This document shows positions 48,535 to 57,544 of a stretch of DNA of 64,000 nt, piece after piece. The notes beneath the pieces are model-generated. The model was not told the DNA's origin. It saw only the letters and a list, made by a program, of their open reading frames with translations, and searched no databases. The DNA comes from Rhodocytophaga rosea (GTDB taxonomy: Bacteria; Bacteroidota; Bacteroidia; Cytophagales; 172606-1), in assembly GCF_010119975.1 (NCBI RefSeq), contig NZ_CP048222.1, forward strand, positions 7,726,501 through 7,790,500, written 5' to 3'. The position numbers were made by a program, and so were the translations under genes. The first letter of the stretch is position 1; every line of letters begins with the position of its first letter.

Positions 48535-49212
48535 ATGAAAATTCTAATAATTGAAGATGAAAAAGGCTTAGCGGAGAGCATAGTTGACTACCTGAATAAA
48601 GAAGGATTCATCTGTGAAGTGGCTTCCACTTACTGGCAGGCCCATGAAAAAGTAAACGTGTACAATTACGATTGTATCATCGCCGACCTCACCTTGCCTG
48701 ATGGGGAAGGATTTGGCATTATTGAAACGCTCAAGAAAATATCAGCTACTACTGGTGTCATTATTATTTCGGCACGCAATGCACTGGAAGATAAAATCAA
48801 AGGCCTTACTATCGGTTCAGACGATTACCTGACCAAACCTTTTCATTTATCTGAGCTCAATGCCAGGTTAAAATCGCTGATCAGAAGGTTAAATTTCGGA
48901 GGCAGCAACGAAATCAACTTTGATGCCATTCAGGTACAAACTGCTGCCCGGAAAGTATTTGTAGCTGGCAAAGAAACCACGCTTTCCCGGAAGGAATACG
49001 ATCTGCTGATGTATTTTCTCTCTAATATAGAAGTAGCCTTAACTAAAGTTTCCATTGCTGAACACCTCTGGGGGGATAATATTGATTCAGCCGATTCGCT
49101 TGATATAGTATATTCCCATATTAAAAATCTGCGGCGGAAACTCTTGGAAAAAAGTAATAAAGATTATATACAATCAATTTATGGTATCGGGTATAAATTT
49201 GTAAATCCTTGA
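48535..49212 (+). CDS. OmpR-family response regulator
   Basis: 225 aa from ATG 48535 (MKILIIEDEKGLAES); the frame is open 39 codons upstream, but that part covers the putative operator and reads unlike a protein. Receiver domain with acidic pocket (IIEDE), phospho-Asp in CIIADLTLPDGEG and Lys in YLTKPFHLSEL; winged-helix DNA-binding domain with TLSRKEYDLLMYFLSN and IQSIYGIGYKFV. Its stop overlaps the sensor kinase start. Divergent from the RND operon, which it probably controls. Confidence 0.93.
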   Translation: MKILIIEDEKGLAESIVDYLNKEGFICEVASTYWQAHEKVNVYNYDCIIADLTLPDGEGFGIIETLKKISATTGVIIISARNALEDKIKGLTIGSDDYLTKPFHLSELNARLKSLIRRLNFGGSNEINFDAIQVQTAARKVFVAGKETTLSRKEYDLLMYFLSNIEVALTKVSIAEHLWGDNIDSADSLDIVYSHIKNLRRKLLEKSNKDYIQSIYGIGYKFVNP

Positions 49213-50498
49213 AATTACTCACCAAAACCAGCCGGATCTACCTGCTTTTTTCCTTAGCCATTTATTTAATAACCGGTTTTGCCTTTTACTGGATCATCCG
49301 GTCAGTAATTTACGACGAAGTGGAAAGCCGTTTGCAGGTGGAAAGGCAGGATTTTGAAGCCTTTATGAAAGACCAGGAAAGCTGGTCGGGGAGTTGCTAT
49401 TTTGTAGAAAACAAAATTGATGTATTGCCTGTCAGGCAACGTGCGCCTATTACTGAAGAATTTAAAGATACACTCATTTATAACCGCTATGAAGCGAACA
49501 GCGATCCTTTCCGCCAGCTCACCTTTTATACTACTATTGGCAAGCTTGATTACCGGGTTTCGATACGTAAATCACTCATTGAGTCGTATAAACTGATTGA
49601 AGTGATCACCCTGGCGATGCTTACTTTTCTGGGCTTGCTGCTGGGATCAATGTTCTGGTTTCAACGGACCTTATCTGGGAATTTATGGCGGCCTTTTTAC
49701 GATACTTTAGCTAAAATCAAGGGATTTGACCTGACCAGCAGTAAGAAGATAGAATTAGCCCCGGAGAAAATTACTGAATTCAATGAACTTAATGAGGTGC
49801 TGAAAAAGATGTCTGACAAGATGCAGCATGATTACCGGAGCCTGAAGGAATTTACAGAAAATGCCTCCCATGAGATTCAAACGCCTCTTTCGCTGATTAA
49901 TGCCAGGGTCGAACAACTCATTCAATCCCCTGAACTAACTTCTGCTCAAACCTACTGGATCGATGAAATTTACCAGGCTTCGAGGCGCATGTCGCGCCTG
50001 CACCAGGGTTTGCTCTTACTGGCTAAAATAGAAAACAAACAATTTACCGATGTTGAAAAACTTAACTTTACAGAACTGGCCATTAGTAAGCTCATTGATT
50101 TTGAGGAAATATTGACGATACGTCAATTGAAAACGTTTGTAGTAAATGAGGGGCCTTTTATTGCTACTATTTCGCCGTCCTTGGCAGATATTCTGCTCAG
50201 TAACTTATTAAATAATGCCATCCGGCATAACCAGCCAGGCGGGCAAATCCAGATAAAGTCTACCTCTGGTCAGTTGTGTGTCAGCAATACAGGTGACAAA
50301 CTTAAAACCGAACCAGAACGCCTTTTTGAACGCTTTAAGAAAGAATCTACCAGTGCCGATTCGCTGGGCTTAGGCCTGGCGATTGTTAAACAGATCTGCG
50401 ACAATAATCAATTACAGATTCAATACACGTATGTAGAAGGTATGCATCAGATGTGTCTGCTAAAAACAGAACTGGTACCAGAGCCTAAATCGCATTGA
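49209..50498 (+). CDS. Sensor histidine kinase (CpxA/QseC-like)
   Basis: 429 aa with a TTG start at 49209 that overlaps the regulator stop by four bases (TTGA); no ATG precedes the first membrane helix, so the TTG is well supported. Two helices (about 10-31, 133-155) enclose a periplasmic sensor of about 100 aa. Cytoplasmic part: HisKA with phospho-His in ENASHEIQTPLSLINA, HATPase with NLLNNAIRHNQPGG and GLGLAIVKQIC. Translationally coupled partner of the OmpR-type regulator; likely senses envelope stress or a pump substrate. Confidence 0.92.
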   Translation: MKLLTKTSRIYLLFSLAIYLITGFAFYWIIRSVIYDEVESRLQVERQDFEAFMKDQESWSGSCYFVENKIDVLPVRQRAPITEEFKDTLIYNRYEANSDPFRQLTFYTTIGKLDYRVSIRKSLIESYKLIEVITLAMLTFLGLLLGSMFWFQRTLSGNLWRPFYDTLAKIKGFDLTSSKKIELAPEKITEFNELNEVLKKMSDKMQHDYRSLKEFTENASHEIQTPLSLINARVEQLIQSPELTSAQTYWIDEIYQASRRMSRLHQGLLLLAKIENKQFTDVEKLNFTELAISKLIDFEEILTIRQLKTFVVNEGPFIATISPSLADILLSNLLNNAIRHNQPGGQIQIKSTSGQLCVSNTGDKLKTEPERLFERFKKESTSADSLGLGLAIVKQICDNNQLQIQYTYVEGMHQMCLLKTELVPEPKSH

Positions 50499-50536
50499 CC
50501 CATGGTTGTAAGGCATGATATCGGCAATCAAGCGGT

Positions 50537-51061
50537 TTATCGGCTGATATAGGCAGCATATAAGTTAGCTCTTCCATACAAAGATGGTTTTTCACGCAGT
50601 TTATTCACTTTGGTGTATCCCAGTGTTGCGAACATATCCTTCAGCGTCTCAAAACGAATCGGATAGGGAACCCATCTGTTTGCTGTTTCGGTATTATACT
50701 CCACAATAATATAAGCACCATTTTCTTTCAGATAAGTACTCAGTTTAGTAAGGCATGAAATCTTATCTTTCACATAATGCAAAGAGTTAGCCATGAGTAT
50801 ACCATCCAGGGGAGGCAATGAAAGTTCCTGGGTTACGAAATCTGCCTGTTGTGGTTGAATAATGGTCTGTGCCGGTTTAGAATGTTTATTCAGGCTCACC
50901 GGATTCTTATCGATGGCATAAATGTGGCTTCCTTCCGGCAATAGGGCTGCTAAGGCAAAGGAAAATAACCCGCTTCCGCATCCCAGATCTGCCCATATAC
51001 TCCGGCTTACGTTTCCTGATTCCGGATGCCGGATAAGCTCAATAGCGTCTGAAAATTCCAT
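50537..51061 (-). CDS. Class I SAM-dependent methyltransferase
   Basis: 174 aa. SAM-binding glycine loop WADLGCGSGLFSFALA, acidic residue at the end of strand 2 (IYAIDKNPVSL), then QADFVTQEL and the post-IV motif LDGILMANSLHYVKD. Length is that of small Methyltransf_11/25-type enzymes. Substrate unknown. Convergent with the kinase gene (38-bp gap). Confidence 0.85.
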   Translation of the reverse strand: MEFSDAIELIRHPESGNVSRSIWADLGCGSGLFSFALAALLPEGSHIYAIDKNPVSLNKHSKPAQTIIQPQQADFVTQELSLPPLDGILMANSLHYVKDKISCLTKLSTYLKENGAYIIVEYNTETANRWVPYPIRFETLKDMFATLGYTKVNKLREKPSLYGRANLYAAYISR

Positions 51062-51180
51062 AGTAAATATTTGTGAATGAATACTCTATACTTTCCTGCG
51101 TTTTTGTTTTTTCATTTCTCTTTTTTTTGTACCTTCCTAATGACTAGTCTTACTTTATTATTCATCAAACTCCTAAAGCT

Positions 51181-51894
51181 ATGTTCAGTGTAAATTTAAA
51201 AAAGGAACTGGAAGCCGCTGCCGCCTATTCAGTTTCAGCAGTAGCGGAACACTTATTAGTAGACGATCCGGAGGCAAGTGTATGGTTTGTTAATACTTGT
51301 CTCTTACAAGAAAGGCAAATAAAAAAGCAGAAGCAATTTTTGAAGCAGACGTATTCTGAAGAACAAGTGCGTGCCATCTGTATTAAATACAGATTAAGAT
51401 GTTTACCTGTCAACTTATTCAGGGGTGTAATGGATGCACAGGTGCCTGCAAAGAAGGTATCTTTTGAAAGTGAATATAAGGAGATACTGGAAGAAAAAAT
51501 AGATCCCAGAAATTACAGGATAGTAGCGCCCAGTGAGCTTTTCAGTGTAGCATATGGAAATTTAGACCCCTTATTACTCTACAGATTTACCCACCAGGGC
51601 AATATATATTACAAGTTTGTACATCAGTGGGGAGGGGATTTAAACAGGTGGCGGGCACTTGCAAATTATCCACTCCGTTCTATGAATTATCTAAGTATGT
51701 GTACCTTTCTGGTTTGGCTGGCTGTTATCTTCCCGCTATGCCTGATCCTTCCCGGACTTTCAATGTCTTCGGCAATTTTTGTAAGTATATTCCTGCTGAC
51801 TGGCAGTTTGCTTTGTGTCCATTCTTTCTTTACAAACCGGCATGGGCAAAGCCAGACTTCCGACAGAATATGGGATTCCCAGCCAGTAATATAA
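51181..51894 (+). CDS. Unknown protein with two C-terminal membrane helices
   Basis: 237 aa, family not recognised. Residues 1-160 are soluble and charged, with a YKEILEEKIDPRNYRIVAP segment and an aromatic stretch YKFVHQWGGDLNRWRAL. Two hydrophobic helices follow at about 172-192 and 196-215 (STCTFLVWLAVIFPLCL-like and SAIFVSIFLLTGSLLCV), then a short polar tail. No signal peptide, so the N-terminal domain is probably cytoplasmic. Codon use looks genuine across the frame. Confidence 0.7.
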   Translation: MFSVNLKKELEAAAAYSVSAVAEHLLVDDPEASVWFVNTCLLQERQIKKQKQFLKQTYSEEQVRAICIKYRLRCLPVNLFRGVMDAQVPAKKVSFESEYKEILEEKIDPRNYRIVAPSELFSVAYGNLDPLLLYRFTHQGNIYYKFVHQWGGDLNRWRALANYPLRSMNYLSMCTFLVWLAVIFPLCLILPGLSMSSAIFVSIFLLTGSLLCVHSFFTNRHGQSQTSDRIWDSQPVI

Positions 51895-52147
51895 GAAGTT
51901 CCAGTCATAATGGTAGTGCAGAGCGTATAGGGAGACTGTTTACCTGGTTTGTAATTGCTTATTGACTCATTCAGGTATTCCTTAATTAGGAAAGATAAAA
52001 TTCCTTCTATCTCTTTTCTGAATAGCAGAAGGATCGTAAATTAGTATACTTTTCATTTACACATGGCATGAACAGTATGGCTCATGCTTATCGTTGCAAT
52101 ATTTAGTAATTATGTAATAAGTTGTTGTACAATTTAACATAGGCTAT

Positions 52148-52339
52148 ATGGTAACTCGTAAAGCAAAGTTTTTATCTAAAGATGAAAGTAAAGGCTTTCA
52201 TACCAATGCCATCTATGATATCGACACCCAGGTAGATGGTCAAAAAATAATTGTTGTGTCAAATAATGACAGCCGCCAGGCCAGGCTTGAATACCACTCT
52301 AAACTAGAGTTTCTCAAGGACTGGCTCGTCATTGATTAA
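52148..52339 (+). CDS. Small conserved-looking protein, 63 aa
   Basis: 63 aa, basic N-terminus (MVTRKAKFLSKDESKGFHTN) then alternating strands (AIYDIDTQVDGQKIIVVS ... ARLEYHSKLEFLKDWLVID) suggesting a small SH3-like or OB-like barrel. No family recognised. A strong terminator overlaps its stop codon, which supports a real transcription unit. Confidence 0.65.
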   Translation: MVTRKAKFLSKDESKGFHTNAIYDIDTQVDGQKIIVVSNNDSRQARLEYHSKLEFLKDWLVID

Positions 52340-52387
52340 AAACTGATTCTGTGGGTTTCTTTATGTAAAGCTCACAGAATCAGTTTT
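52339..52387 (+). terminator. Strong terminator after the 63-aa protein gene
   Basis: A perfect 15-bp stem (AAAACTGATTCTGTG at 52339-52353; CACAGAATCAGTTTT at 52373-52387) with a 19-nt loop; its descending arm ends in TTTT. Confidence 0.85.
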
Positions 52388-52564
52388 ATGTATAAAAAGT
52401 TACCTATGCCACTTGCAACATTTGGTGCCTATGAAGTTTGTTTAGCAATAAGCCTAATCCTGGTGATTATAACCTGCTATGTGAAAGGATCTGGTTTTAT
52501 TACCGAACTTATTTTCTACCTCTTAGCTGTTGCCAGCTTTCTTTCCGGTGAAAATTTTGCATGA
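52388..52564 (+). CDS. Small two-helix membrane protein, 58 aa
   Basis: A 58-codon frame from ATG 52388 to TGA 52562-52564. It encodes two hydrophobic helices (VCLAISLILVIITCYV and ITELIFYLLAVASFL) separated by KGSG, with a short basic start MYKKLPMP. No family recognised. Its stop overlaps the ATG of another small membrane-protein frame (ATGA at 52561-52564), as in coupled gene pairs. The start abuts the preceding terminator, so a promoter is not obvious. Confidence 0.5.
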   Translation: MYKKLPMPLATFGAYEVCLAISLILVIITCYVKGSGFITELIFYLLAVASFLSGENFA

Positions 52565-52710
52565 ACCGATGATGGCGGAGGCAAAAGGGTATCTTTTTCT
52601 ATCTGATGATTTTTCTTGTACCCCTGCTGGCCCTTATGAGTGTGGCTGCTATCTTATTTGGTATGTATTTACTGGCCGGTTACCTGGTACTTCATACAGT
52701 GGCAACCTGA
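52561..52710 (+). pseudogene. Second small membrane-protein frame with an early stop codon
   Basis: The ATG overlaps the preceding stop (ATGA). The frame reads M-N-R, then TGA at 52570-52572, then WRRQKGIFFYLMIFLVPLLA and a second helix (SVAAILFGMYLLAGYLVL) to a stop at 52708-52710. A single C-to-T change (CGA to TGA) would explain the stop. Restart at the internal ATG 52606 would give a 34-aa helix. Either a recent nonsense mutation or an uncalled small gene. Confidence 0.4.
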
Positions 52711-52941
52711 AGCTTTTCCAGGCAGGCAAAGTACCCCATTTTACTACTCAGCAATCCATCCTGATTTGGCATTTTTTTCAAGCAAGCAGTATCGCACACT
52801 TCTCTTAAACAACATTTACTTCTTACAGTAAAATCTGTTTGTCAGTTTACTTCACCTTTCAAATAAATCACTAGAAATAAAAATTAGAAACCATTTTATT
52901 TGATATGAATTTTTCGAGTATTTTCCCGAAATAATGATCCT

Positions 52942-53868
52942 ATGCGAAATTTTAACACCTCAGTAAGCATACTCCTTTTATTTTGTTTGATCTTTTTTGT
53001 GGGAGCCACCACATTCTGTGCCGCACAAATCCCTGACCGTATCAAAAGCATTTTTCCTGCCTCTACTGTCTTTCACCAGAATATACCCTATGCTGGCGAT
53101 ACCTTAAAAAAACACCTGCTGGATATATACCTCCCATCACAGTCCAAGGGTAAATTGCCATTAGTGATATGGGTACATGGCGGCGGCTGGATGACCAATG
53201 ATAAATATGCCGATATGGGGTATATGAAACAGACGGTCAAAGATTTTCTGGATAATGGGTATGCCTTTGCCTCTATCGATTACCGTTTCAGCACAACTGC
53301 ACCCTTTCCTGCCCAAATGCATGACTGCAACCAGGCCATAGAATTTCTTTACCAGCAAGCGTCGAAATATAATATCGACCGGGAACGAATAGCACTTATT
53401 GGTTTTTCGGCAGGCGGCCATCTGGCTTCTGTACTGGGCTTATCCAATAATAATTCAGTCACAGGATTTTATCCGGCTCAGAAGAAACCTTCCTTTAAAA
53501 TCAAAGCCGTAGTAGACTTTTACGGGCCATCAGATTTACTGGCATTCTCCAGCGATCCTGAAATACTGGCAGCCGAAAATCCCATCTCATTATTATTGGG
53601 TGCTTCCCCCATAAAAAGACCTGATCTGGCAAAAGCTGCCAGCCCGGTTAGTTATGTAGATAAAAATGATCCTCCGTTTCTGATCATTCATGGGGAGAAA
53701 GATGAGTCAGTACCCTATACCCAGTCCTTGTTGCTGCAATCTTATTTAGATCAGGTAAAAGTTAAAAATGAAGTAATTATTGTAGATGGTGCGCCACATT
53801 TCGGCGAAAAGTTCGATAGTGAATCCATCCGGACAAAAATCTTCGAGTTCCTGAAAGCCAATTTATAA
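52942..53868 (+). CDS. Secreted alpha/beta hydrolase (BD-FAE/carboxylesterase-like)
   Basis: 308 aa with a signal peptide (LLLFCLIFFVGATTFCAAQ). Oxyanion-hole motif HGGGW (79-83), nucleophile Ser156 in GFSAGGHLASV, Asp254 in HGEKDESVPY and His286 in GAPHFGEK form the catalytic triad. This set matches the BD-FAE/esterase-lipase family that removes acetyl or feruloyl groups from plant polysaccharides, consistent with the GH43 enzymes nearby. Monocistronic. Confidence 0.9.
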   Translation: MRNFNTSVSILLLFCLIFFVGATTFCAAQIPDRIKSIFPASTVFHQNIPYAGDTLKKHLLDIYLPSQSKGKLPLVIWVHGGGWMTNDKYADMGYMKQTVKDFLDNGYAFASIDYRFSTTAPFPAQMHDCNQAIEFLYQQASKYNIDRERIALIGFSAGGHLASVLGLSNNNSVTGFYPAQKKPSFKIKAVVDFYGPSDLLAFSSDPEILAAENPISLLLGASPIKRPDLAKAASPVSYVDKNDPPFLIIHGEKDESVPYTQSLLLQSYLDQVKVKNEVIIVDGAPHFGEKFDSESIRTKIFEFLKANL

Positions 53869-54185
53869 GAATGTAGGACAGCAAACTTAGCAAATCAGAA
53901 ATAGAGAGATAGTGTATAGTAGTCTTATCTGTTTTTATCATCTATATAGGCTACAATGGTAAAGTATTGCTATAGGCAGGTAAGGATCTGCATGCCTGTT
54001 TTGACATTTTGCAACTTAATTCTCAAGGAATATTGCCCGGAAATGAACATAATCCTGTCCGATAATGAACAGCAAATCAGCTAATTATTTACCCAAAAGT
54101 TCCTTCTTAGCATAATAGGAGAGTTTTTAAAGACTGGCGAAAGGATTGTTCTGTCATTTACTTGAACAAACGCCACTCATCAACT
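53869..54185. other. Intergenic region without a supported gene
   Basis: About 317 bp between two plus-strand genes; no ORF, repeat or clear terminator seen. Probably contains the S41 peptidase promoter. Confidence 0.4.
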
Positions 54186-55523
54186 ATGAAAACACTGCTC
54201 CTTTGTTTCCTGATCTGCTTTGCCGGTTTATTACAATCGTTCCAGGCATTATCTCAAACTGCTTTGCCTAAGCCAGTTATAACCCCTGCAGTTACAAGAA
54301 AGCTGATTGATACGATCAGCCAGACTTTAGAGCGGTATTATATTTTTCCAGACAAAGCCGTACAGATGGGTCAGCACCTGCAACAGCAACGCAAGAAAGG
54401 GATATATCGGACAATTAAAGATGCGCACCAATTGGCTGGGCAACTTACCAGGGATATGGAAAGTATTTATGCAGATGGCCATTTATACATGAGCTATGAT
54501 CCTGATCTTTCGAAAGCCATTCTGGAAGTAAATCCTGATAAGCGAAGAAGAGAAGATTCACTGGCTTTGCTTTCTGCCAGAGAATCGAATTTTGGGTTGA
54601 ACCGGGTAGAAATATTAGATGGTAATATAGGTTATCTGCCTGTTTATAGCTTTACCCGGTTTGTTTCCCTGGCCAAACCCAGTTTTTCTTCGGCATTACG
54701 CTTTTTATCTCATACACAAGCCTTGATATTAGATCTCCGATACAATGGGGGAGGCAGTCCGGAAATGGTAGGTCAGCTTGGCAGCTATTTTTTCTCCGTT
54801 TCCACGCCATTTACCAGTATTTATAACCGGCGTATCGACAGTAGCAGTGTATATTGGGCTGACCCGGCTCGTGCCGAAGGAGTAACCTTATCCATGCCAG
54901 TATATATTCTGACCAGTAGCAGCACTTTCTCTGCCGGAGAAGATTTTGCTTACAGCATGCAACAGTCTAAACGGGCTACAGTAGTAGGGGATACGACAGG
55001 TGGTGGTGCTCATCCGGCTGGTCCATTTGTGCTGGGTGATGGCTTTATTCTGCATCTTCCCTTTGCCCAATCTATAAATCCCTATTCAAAAACCAATTGG
55101 GAAGGCACCGGCGTTATTCCCGATATGGCTGCTTCAGCAGAAGAGGCTTTGCAAATGGCGCATAAATTAATTTTACAGCAATTCATTCAGCAAGCAACCG
55201 ATGATAAACAGAAACGCAAACTATTATGGGCAGTACATGCACTAGACGCAACAAGTAATACTCATACGATAGATCAACAAGCGCTTGCCCATTATACAGG
55301 AGATTACAATGGTTTAATTGTTTATTTGCAGGAGGAAAAGCTCTATTGTAAAAATACCGGCAGGGGCAACCAAATTACCCAATTGCAGGAAATCAAAAAA
55401 GACTGGTTTGTATTGAATGAGCAGGTGCATGTAGAATTTATAAAAGAGGATGGCAAGAATTTTTCGCTGCTCAAATTACACTGGCGGGATGGCCGGGAAA
55501 TTCCGGTATACAAATCCAAATAA
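54186..55523 (+). CDS. S41-family (C-terminal-processing-like) peptidase, secreted
   Basis: 445 aa from ATG 54186; a TTG eight codons upstream is less likely. A signal peptide (MKTLLLCFLICFAGLLQSF) is followed by an IRBP-like helical domain and the S41 core: LILDLRYNGGGSPEMV, nucleophile Ser in LTSSSTFSAGEDFAYSM, and GDTTGGGAHPAGPF. The last ~110 residues form an extra beta-rich domain (HYTGDYNGLIVYLQEEKLYC). There is no PDZ domain. Family members cleave C-termini of peptides; a periplasmic or outer-membrane role is likely. Confidence 0.88.
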   Translation: MKTLLLCFLICFAGLLQSFQALSQTALPKPVITPAVTRKLIDTISQTLERYYIFPDKAVQMGQHLQQQRKKGIYRTIKDAHQLAGQLTRDMESIYADGHLYMSYDPDLSKAILEVNPDKRRREDSLALLSARESNFGLNRVEILDGNIGYLPVYSFTRFVSLAKPSFSSALRFLSHTQALILDLRYNGGGSPEMVGQLGSYFFSVSTPFTSIYNRRIDSSSVYWADPARAEGVTLSMPVYILTSSSTFSAGEDFAYSMQQSKRATVVGDTTGGGAHPAGPFVLGDGFILHLPFAQSINPYSKTNWEGTGVIPDMAASAEEALQMAHKLILQQFIQQATDDKQKRKLLWAVHALDATSNTHTIDQQALAHYTGDYNGLIVYLQEEKLYCKNTGRGNQITQLQEIKKDWFVLNEQVHVEFIKEDGKNFSLLKLHWRDGREIPVYKSK

Positions 55524-55643
55524 AAATTTAAAACCAATCAAAACATGGATTATAGTTGATGAATCCGGTTTCTTTTTCGATGAATAGCCCATATATAGCT
55601 ATCAATTTAGGATGAATATCCTTCAACAGCTATGTGTGTAAAG

Positions 55644-55668
55644 AGCCTTTCAGTTTGGAAGGCTTTTT
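55644..55668 (+). terminator. Terminator about 120 bp after the S41 peptidase gene
   Basis: AGCCTT (55644-55649) pairs with AAGGCT (55659-55664), followed by a T run. The remaining intergenic bases to 55955 show no gene or strong repeat. Confidence 0.65.
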
Positions 55669-55955
55669 ATTTTATACACTACAAGTAAAAGATTTGATGA
55701 CTATCAGTTCTGTAAGGGTGCTTGTCAATATCTGATTTAAAATATACAGTAAACTGAATTATAAGGTGCGTATTTATACGGATATTGGTATAAATACATA
55801 ATATCTTTAAACTTTTTTTCTGATTTTCGTATATGTATATGTATTAGTCCGAATTTATCAGACATGAGTGCTACTCCGATATTCTGCCTTTTCCAGGTAA
55901 GTATTAAATAATTTGACCGTACTGCCACCATTCCCATAGCTGATAAACCTGCCTT

Positions 55956-56384
55956 ATGAAACAATTTAATAAAGTATTGTTAGTAGAAGATGAGGAAATA
56001 GATGCTTTTTTGAGTAAAACGATTCTATTGCAAATGGGTATTGCCAAAGAGATTGTTCTTTGTAAAAATGCAGAGCAAGCCTTGTCATATATTAATAGCT
56101 TGCCTAAAGAAAATGCTTCCACCCAGGAGGATGTTGATTTGATTTTGCTTGATATCAGGATGCCTGGCATGGATGGGTTTGAATTTCTCCAGGAACTGAG
56201 AGAAACCTATCAGCAAAACTATACGGTAATCATGTTATCTTCCTCCGAAGATACCAGCGACATTACGAAGGCAGCCCAGTTCCAGGCGGGATATTACCTG
56301 GTTAAACCACTTACTATTGATAAGGTAAGAAAGATGGTCACCCGCTGCTTTGCCCCGCTTACTTCCTCAAAAAAACAGGCTTAA
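55956..56384 (+). CDS. Single-domain response regulator
   Basis: 142 aa, receiver domain only. Acidic pocket VLLVEDEEIDAFLS, phospho-Asp in LILLDIRMPGMDGFEF, switch Ser in VIMLSSSEDTSD and Lys in YYLVKPLTIDKV. No output domain, so it probably acts in a phosphorelay or by protein contact. No kinase gene is adjacent. Convergent with the DUF1080 gene (19-bp gap). Confidence 0.92.
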   Translation: MKQFNKVLLVEDEEIDAFLSKTILLQMGIAKEIVLCKNAEQALSYINSLPKENASTQEDVDLILLDIRMPGMDGFEFLQELRETYQQNYTVIMLSSSEDTSDITKAAQFQAGYYLVKPLTIDKVRKMVTRCFAPLTSSKKQA

Positions 56385-56403
56385 TACAGATATTGTACGG
56401 ATG

Positions 56404-57300
56404 TTATTTCTTCTTACAATTACATGGCCCTGGTACTACATAATATGATTTGTAGTTCGGGCAGTTTTTATTCATGCAACCTTTCAAATTGAGGAGTTCA
56501 ACGTTACGGAAATCAATGGGATGACTTTCCGCCTGCAAAGCAATATAACCTTCTTTGAGTGCTTGCCCATTTTTGCTTTTCCATATTGCTGAATATGCAT
56601 CTTCTTTCCCCTGTGCCCAGTTTGCTTCTCCAATCTGCGGCTGCTGATAGCTAAGGACTGTATCGCCCTCCACGATATGCGAAATAAGTGAATCGCCCAG
56701 AACAAGAATCTGTCCTTTTACCCAGCCATCGCCATTATACGTTTTAGAATCTGAATCAATACAATGGTTAGGATTGAGTTTGCCATCCATATGCACAATA
56801 GTGCCGGGTGTACATAAATTGCCTGTATGCCGTTCACCTTTATCTAAACCTCCTAAAGTCTGATATTCCAGAGATACCGGAAACTCCTGGCCCAGAGTAA
56901 GGCTTTTGGCTGACTGCGAATGAAACATGATTCCACTGTTGCGTACGTTCCAGCTGGCGCCGCCGGGTGTTTGTTTGCCGGTGAAACGGTATTCAAAGCG
57001 CAGGATATAGTGCGAAAAAGGCTCTTTGTAATACATATGGCCATATTTGTCATTAAAACGGTCATATTCATCGTAGGAGATCCGGACCATGCCATTTTCA
57101 AACCTGAACGTATTTTTGTAATTTTCATTTAAAGGATGCCCGGCAATTTTTATGTCCCAACCCTCCAGATTTTTTCCGTTAAACAATGGCTTCCATTCTT
57201 TTTTATCAGGGTCAGCTTTAGGCTGTATCCATAAATAACCTGTGGTGAAGAGGATGAGAAACAGAGAGGTAAAAACAATAAAAAAGTTACTTTTTTTCAT
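56404..57300 (-). CDS. DUF1080 (3-keto-disaccharide hydrolase-like) protein, secreted
   Basis: 298 aa with an N-terminal signal (MKKSNFFIVFTSLFLILFTT). DUF1080 domain: EWKPLFNGKNLEGWDIKIAG, HYILRFEYRFTGKQTPGGAS, NSGIMFHSQSAKSL, PVSLEYQTLGGLDKG and GQILVLGDSLISHIVEGDTV. The C-terminus has a Cys-rich tail (NLKGCMNKNCPNYKSYYV, then PGPCNCKKK) with four or five Cys, possibly metal binding or disulfide linked. Longer than the paralogue at 37180 (213 aa). Confidence 0.88.
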   Translation of the reverse strand: MKKSNFFIVFTSLFLILFTTGYLWIQPKADPDKKEWKPLFNGKNLEGWDIKIAGHPLNENYKNTFRFENGMVRISYDEYDRFNDKYGHMYYKEPFSHYILRFEYRFTGKQTPGGASWNVRNSGIMFHSQSAKSLTLGQEFPVSLEYQTLGGLDKGERHTGNLCTPGTIVHMDGKLNPNHCIDSDSKTYNGDGWVKGQILVLGDSLISHIVEGDTVLSYQQPQIGEANWAQGKEDAYSAIWKSKNGQALKEGYIALQAESHPIDFRNVELLNLKGCMNKNCPNYKSYYVVPGPCNCKKK

Positions 57301-57544
57301 GGCTTAGGTGTACAATAATGCTGTCAATCCCCGAATATACAGATTTAATTGAGTGTGCGTAAACATTCTCCTATTTTTGAATTAAAGTGAGGAATAAAAC
57401 AAAATTCACCTGTTTTGGCAGAAACGAAATATAGGTTGGAGAGTGTTCTATAAATGAAAAAATATCAGCCTGGAATTGCTTTTTGAATCAATTCTTTATA
57501 AATCAAATTACACTTACAGTCTCCATTATTGAATAATTCTTTGC

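Noticed and set aside
51627-51965. 112-codon plus-strand frame overlapping the two-helix unknown protein
   Set aside because: Alternative frame of a better-supported gene; Cys/Pro-rich with no domain.
52530-52808. 92-codon frame covering the small membrane-protein pair
   Set aside because: It reads across both hydrophobic small frames in a different register and gives a Cys/Pro-rich protein of no known type; the ATGA-coupled pair is the better reading.
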